Shown: in pieces, positions 5,418 to 7,047 of the stretch | How positions within the stretch are numbered: position 1 is the first letter of the stretch | Layout of the letters: every line of letters starts with the position of its first letter | Assembly (NCBI GenBank): GCA_023380435.1 | Contig: JAMCRB010000016.1 | Coordinates: 6,800-13,846 of the forward strand | Origin: Candidatus Parvarchaeota archaeon | Lineage (GTDB): Archaea; Nanobdellota; Nanobdellia; Parvarchaeales; Parvarchaeaceae | Direction: 5' to 3' | DNA: 7,047 bases | Made by a program: the position numbers and the translations under genes | Notes under the pieces: model-generated | Database searches by the model: none | Seen by the model: only the letters and a program-made list of their open reading frames with translations | Told to the model about the DNA's origin: nothing

Positions 5418-5987
5418 ATGCCGGACACACTGCAGAATATTGCAAGCGAGATAGTAGTTTGTCGGCTGTGCAAGCTGTCGGAAGGCAGAAAGAATGCCGT
5501 CCCCGGCGAAGGCGACGAACATGCAAGACTGATGATAATAGGGGAGGCCCCGGGGAAGTATGAAGACTTGCAGGGCAGGCCTTTTGTAGGGATGTCAGGC
5601 AAATTCCTAAACAAATGCCTGGAAACCGTTGGGATATCAAGACAGGACGCATTCGTCACAAATGCGGTAAAATGCAGGCCACCCAGCAACAGAAAGCCGC
5701 TGGAGCAGGAAATCGCCGCGTGCAGGCCTTATCTGATATCCCAGATCGCAGCCATAAAGCCAAAGCTTCTGCTAACACTTGGTACGTCTGCTTGCAACGC
5801 TCTTGGGATAAAATATACCCACCTTTCTGATGTAAGGGGCAAGATTATAGACATGGCGCTAGGGGCAACTAAGGTAAGATGCTTTGTAACCTTCCACCCT
5901 TCCTTTCCTATGAGGTTTCCCAGCAAGCGGGAGGCCTTTCTAAAAGACCTGTCAAATGTTAAAAATTTAATGACCACACTGCAATAG
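5418..5987 (+). CDS. udg: Family 4 uracil-DNA glycosylase (iron-sulfur type)
   Basis: Removes uracil arising from cytosine deamination, starting base-excision repair. The 189-residue length is typical of family 4 enzymes. Motif A is GEAPGKYED (42-50), which forms the active-site loop, followed by GRPFVG (53-58). The [4Fe-4S] ligands are Cys15, Cys18, Cys86 and Cys102, spaced C-x2-C, then C-x15-C. TNAVKCRPP (81-89) and the second active-site motif HPS (160-162) are present. All expected catalytic features are intact. The start at 5418 is supported by the TTTAAA box about 25 bp upstream and by the Cys pair falling close to the N-terminus, as usual. There is no Shine-Dalgarno sequence, so the mRNA is probably leaderless. 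It diverges from aspS, and the next gene has its own promoter. Family 4 enzymes occur in archaea and many bacteria, and the context favours the archaeal form. Confidence 0.96.
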   Translation: MPDTLQNIASEIVVCRLCKLSEGRKNAVPGEGDEHARLMIIGEAPGKYEDLQGRPFVGMSGKFLNKCLETVGISRQDAFVTNAVKCRPPSNRKPLEQEIAACRPYLISQIAAIKPKLLLTLGTSACNALGIKYTHLSDVRGKIIDMALGATKVRCFVTFHPSFPMRFPSKREAFLKDLSNVKNLMTTLQ

Positions 5988-5994
5988 TAAAGTA

Positions 5995-6002
5995 TTTATA
6001 TA
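5995..6002 (+). promoter_or_regulatory. TATA box of the 6024-6857 gene
   Basis: TTTATATA, the consensus archaeal box A, is centred 25.5 bp before the ATG at 6024, predicting a leaderless transcript separate from the UDG gene, whose stop codon ends at 5987. Confidence 0.75.
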
Positions 6003-6023
6003 CCTACATATCATTATAGAAGC

Positions 6024-6857
6024 ATGGTAAACAAAAAATCAGGAAATAGTAAACCAGCCTCATCTCTCGATGACGTACTGGGAAATTACGACATAAATTC
6101 GTATAAACAGCTCGTTGGAGGACTAAAAAACTTCTACAAAACAAAGGACAGCGACAAACTCAACGTCATAGAGACGGCAAAGTCGCTGTATTCACCGCTA
6201 GTCGGCGTAATATCCAAGATGCCGGAAGTGTACAAACTTCCTCCGACTCAGGCCATACTGGGCTCAGTCAAGTACAATATAGAGGGCAACACAATGTCAA
6301 AGGACGGATTGGGCGGTTTAGCAGACTATTCAAAAGGCATTACATCAAAGCTCTGGAATGAAGCAAAATCGAGCATGAGCGATAAAGACATAAAATCACT
6401 GTGTGAGATGGCAATGCTGGGCGGAGGCATGTTTGGAAGCCTCACAGACCAGTTGTCGGCTCATGACAGCTTCAAGGGCCCAAGCAGATACGGTACGGTC
6501 CTTAAAGAGATAGGCGAAGAGCTTAACAACGGCGACACTTCACAGATAGGCACATATTTCCAGAAACTCTCGTCTGCAAAGGATGATGCAGCTTTCCAGA
6601 AATACAAATACACACAGGATGAAGCTAAAAGTATAATAGACTCTGGAAACAAACTTTACCAGCAGATGGCCGGCGAAATGTCAGACGCCCAGAAAGTCAA
6701 TCTACAGAAAGACATATACAGTGTCATATCCGAGGAGTACAAGAACAGCTTTTCAGGGATAGACATGGGCCACGCCAGGAAAGTCTTCGAAAATGCAGAT
6801 CCGCTTGATGGTCTTTCTGCGCTTTTGGCTTACAAGACCGCGCCTTCGGGCCCGTAG
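6024..6857 (+). CDS. Uncharacterised 277-residue, mostly helical protein
   Basis: No family recognised. The N-terminus is polar and likely disordered (about residues 1-14, Lys/Ser/Asn-rich). The rest reads as alpha-helical and soluble, with helices suggested around 25-40, 44-65, 119-146, 156-168, 187-218 and 220-242, broken by Gly/Pro turns such as KLPP (71-74) and GLGGLADY (95-102). A small-residue stretch, MAMLGGGMFG (129-138), could pack as a helix hairpin but is too short and polar-flanked for a confident membrane span. There is one cysteine (127) and no catalytic motif. The short C-terminal tail, KTAPSGP, is flexible. The start is supported by a consensus TATA box at leaderless distance. 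Codon use resembles the neighbouring UDG gene more than the A/T-rich 3267 gene. It could be a lineage-specific structural or adaptor protein, but nothing in the sequence says which. Confidence 0.85.
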   Translation: MVNKKSGNSKPASSLDDVLGNYDINSYKQLVGGLKNFYKTKDSDKLNVIETAKSLYSPLVGVISKMPEVYKLPPTQAILGSVKYNIEGNTMSKDGLGGLADYSKGITSKLWNEAKSSMSDKDIKSLCEMAMLGGGMFGSLTDQLSAHDSFKGPSRYGTVLKEIGEELNNGDTSQIGTYFQKLSSAKDDAAFQKYKYTQDEAKSIIDSGNKLYQQMAGEMSDAQKVNLQKDIYSVISEEYKNSFSGIDMGHARKVFENADPLDGLSALLAYKTAPSGP

Positions 6858-6869
6858 AACGTACTCTGT

Positions 6870-6898
6870 AGCAGTCTTAGACTGCTCTAAGTCTTTAG
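6870..6898 (+). repeat. Nested inverted repeats in the 89-bp spacer
   Basis: AGCAGTC (6870-6876) and GACTGCT (6880-6886) form a perfect 7-bp stem with a TTA loop. Two alternative pairings overlap it: CTTAG (6876-6880) with CTAAG (6887-6891), and CTAA (6887-6890) with TTAG (6895-6898). It lies 12 bp after the stop of the 277-residue gene. It may be a 3' RNA structure or a small RNA. No oligo-T tract follows, so it is not a typical intrinsic terminator. Confidence 0.6.
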
Positions 6899-6902
6899 GG
6901 GC

Positions 6903-6913
6903 TTCACAGTGAA
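6903..6913. promoter_or_regulatory. 11-bp palindrome just upstream of a TATA box (candidate operator)
   Basis: TTCACAGTGAA is a perfect dyad around A6908. It ends 4 bp before the TATA-like TTATTTATG (6918-6926), where TFB and the BRE would sit. A repressor bound here could block pre-initiation complex assembly for the gene at 6947. No regulator is identified. Confidence 0.4.
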
Positions 6914-6917
6914 AGGC

Positions 6918-6926
6918 TTATTTATG
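6918..6926 (+). promoter_or_regulatory. TATA box of the gene starting at 6947
   Basis: TTATTTATG is centred 25 bp before the ATG at 6947, the same leaderless spacing as the other plus-strand genes. This supports that ATG as a true start even though only the first codons are in the window. Confidence 0.6.
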
Positions 6927-6946
6927 CATGTCTTCATTATAAAGCA

Positions 6947-7047
6947 ATGAGTGGTTTTGTATTTCCGGATTACCAGAGAAATCTAGTGGCTCTTCATTCG
7001 AGGATTTTGGAGCACTTTGGGGCAGAGTCAGATAAGACCAAGCTTGA
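6947..7047 (+). CDS. 5' fragment of an unidentified gene (3' end beyond window)
   Basis: The frame from the ATG at 6947 stays open to the last base: 33 complete codons plus two bases. It begins MSGFVFPDYQRNLVAL, followed by a helix-like segment (HSRILEHFG, 17-25). The A/T-poor codon use and the TATA box 25 bp upstream support a real gene. The opening, with a PDY motif followed by an amphipathic helix, gives a weak impression of the N-terminus of archaeal phosphodiesterase/sulfatase-like proteins, but no catalytic motif is within the window and I would not name it on this evidence. Confidence 0.65.
   Translation, partial: MSGFVFPDYQRNLVALHSRILEHFGAESDKTKL

Noticed and set aside
3267..6035. 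Both unrecognised proteins start with Met-Val-Asn followed by a polar stretch
   Set aside because: Three shared residues are too few to suggest homology or a common signal; the rest of the proteins does not resemble each other.
6870..6886. Hairpin as a bacterial-type intrinsic terminator
   Set aside because: No T-run follows the stem, and archaeal RNA polymerase does not generally depend on such hairpins.
1..7047. CRISPR array, insertion sequence, toxin-antitoxin or phage-defence module
   Set aside because: No regularly spaced repeats, transposase motifs, terminal inverted repeats or defence-gene motifs are seen in any region.

Overview
The window reads as a piece of an archaeal chromosome. 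The evidence is a RadA recombinase (not RecA), an archaeal/eukaryotic-type aspartyl-tRNA synthetase, a family 4 uracil-DNA glycosylase, a stand-alone Lrp/AsnC RAM-domain protein, a tRNA-Thr with no encoded CCA and a U73 discriminator, and TATA boxes about 24-28 bp ahead of most start codons, as in leaderless archaeal transcription. The lineage cannot be fixed from sequence alone. Compact spacing, several unrecognised proteins and divergence at normally invariant synthetase positions would suit a fast-evolving DPANN-type archaeon, but that is a guess. I see no insertion sequence, CRISPR array, prophage or toxin-antitoxin module, and no gene-free stretch longer than 300 bases.

Layout. Positions 1-1757 are on the minus strand: a 272-residue protein with an HEEAH zincin-like motif (1757-939), then a two-gene unit of a stand-alone RAM-domain protein (843-604) and radA (595 to the window edge, 3' end missing). 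A 98-bp divergent promoter region separates the HEEAH gene from an M16-family zinc peptidase (1856-3079, plus). Then come tRNA-Thr(UGU) (3154-3225), an unrecognised 272-residue protein (3267-4085, plus) and, convergently with only 3 bp between stop codons, aspS (5378-4089, minus). aspS diverges from a family 4 UDG gene (5418-5987, plus) across a 39-bp gap with what looks like one palindromic TATA element. An unrecognised 277-residue protein (6024-6857, plus) follows, then an 89-bp spacer with nested inverted repeats, and the first 33 codons of another gene (6947 to the edge).

How the genes relate. RadA (strand exchange) and UDG (uracil removal) are genome-maintenance functions. aspS and tRNA-Thr belong to translation. 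The M16 peptidase and the HEEAH protein are a divergently transcribed pair of known or suspected metalloproteases. No single pathway unites the window. The most notable points are an AspRS lacking the class II motif 1 proline and the usual glycine before its Q-R motif, a tRNA-Thr with paired deviations at the 18/55 elbow positions, the uncharacterised HEEAH protein beside the M16 peptidase, and short perfect palindromes beside two promoters.
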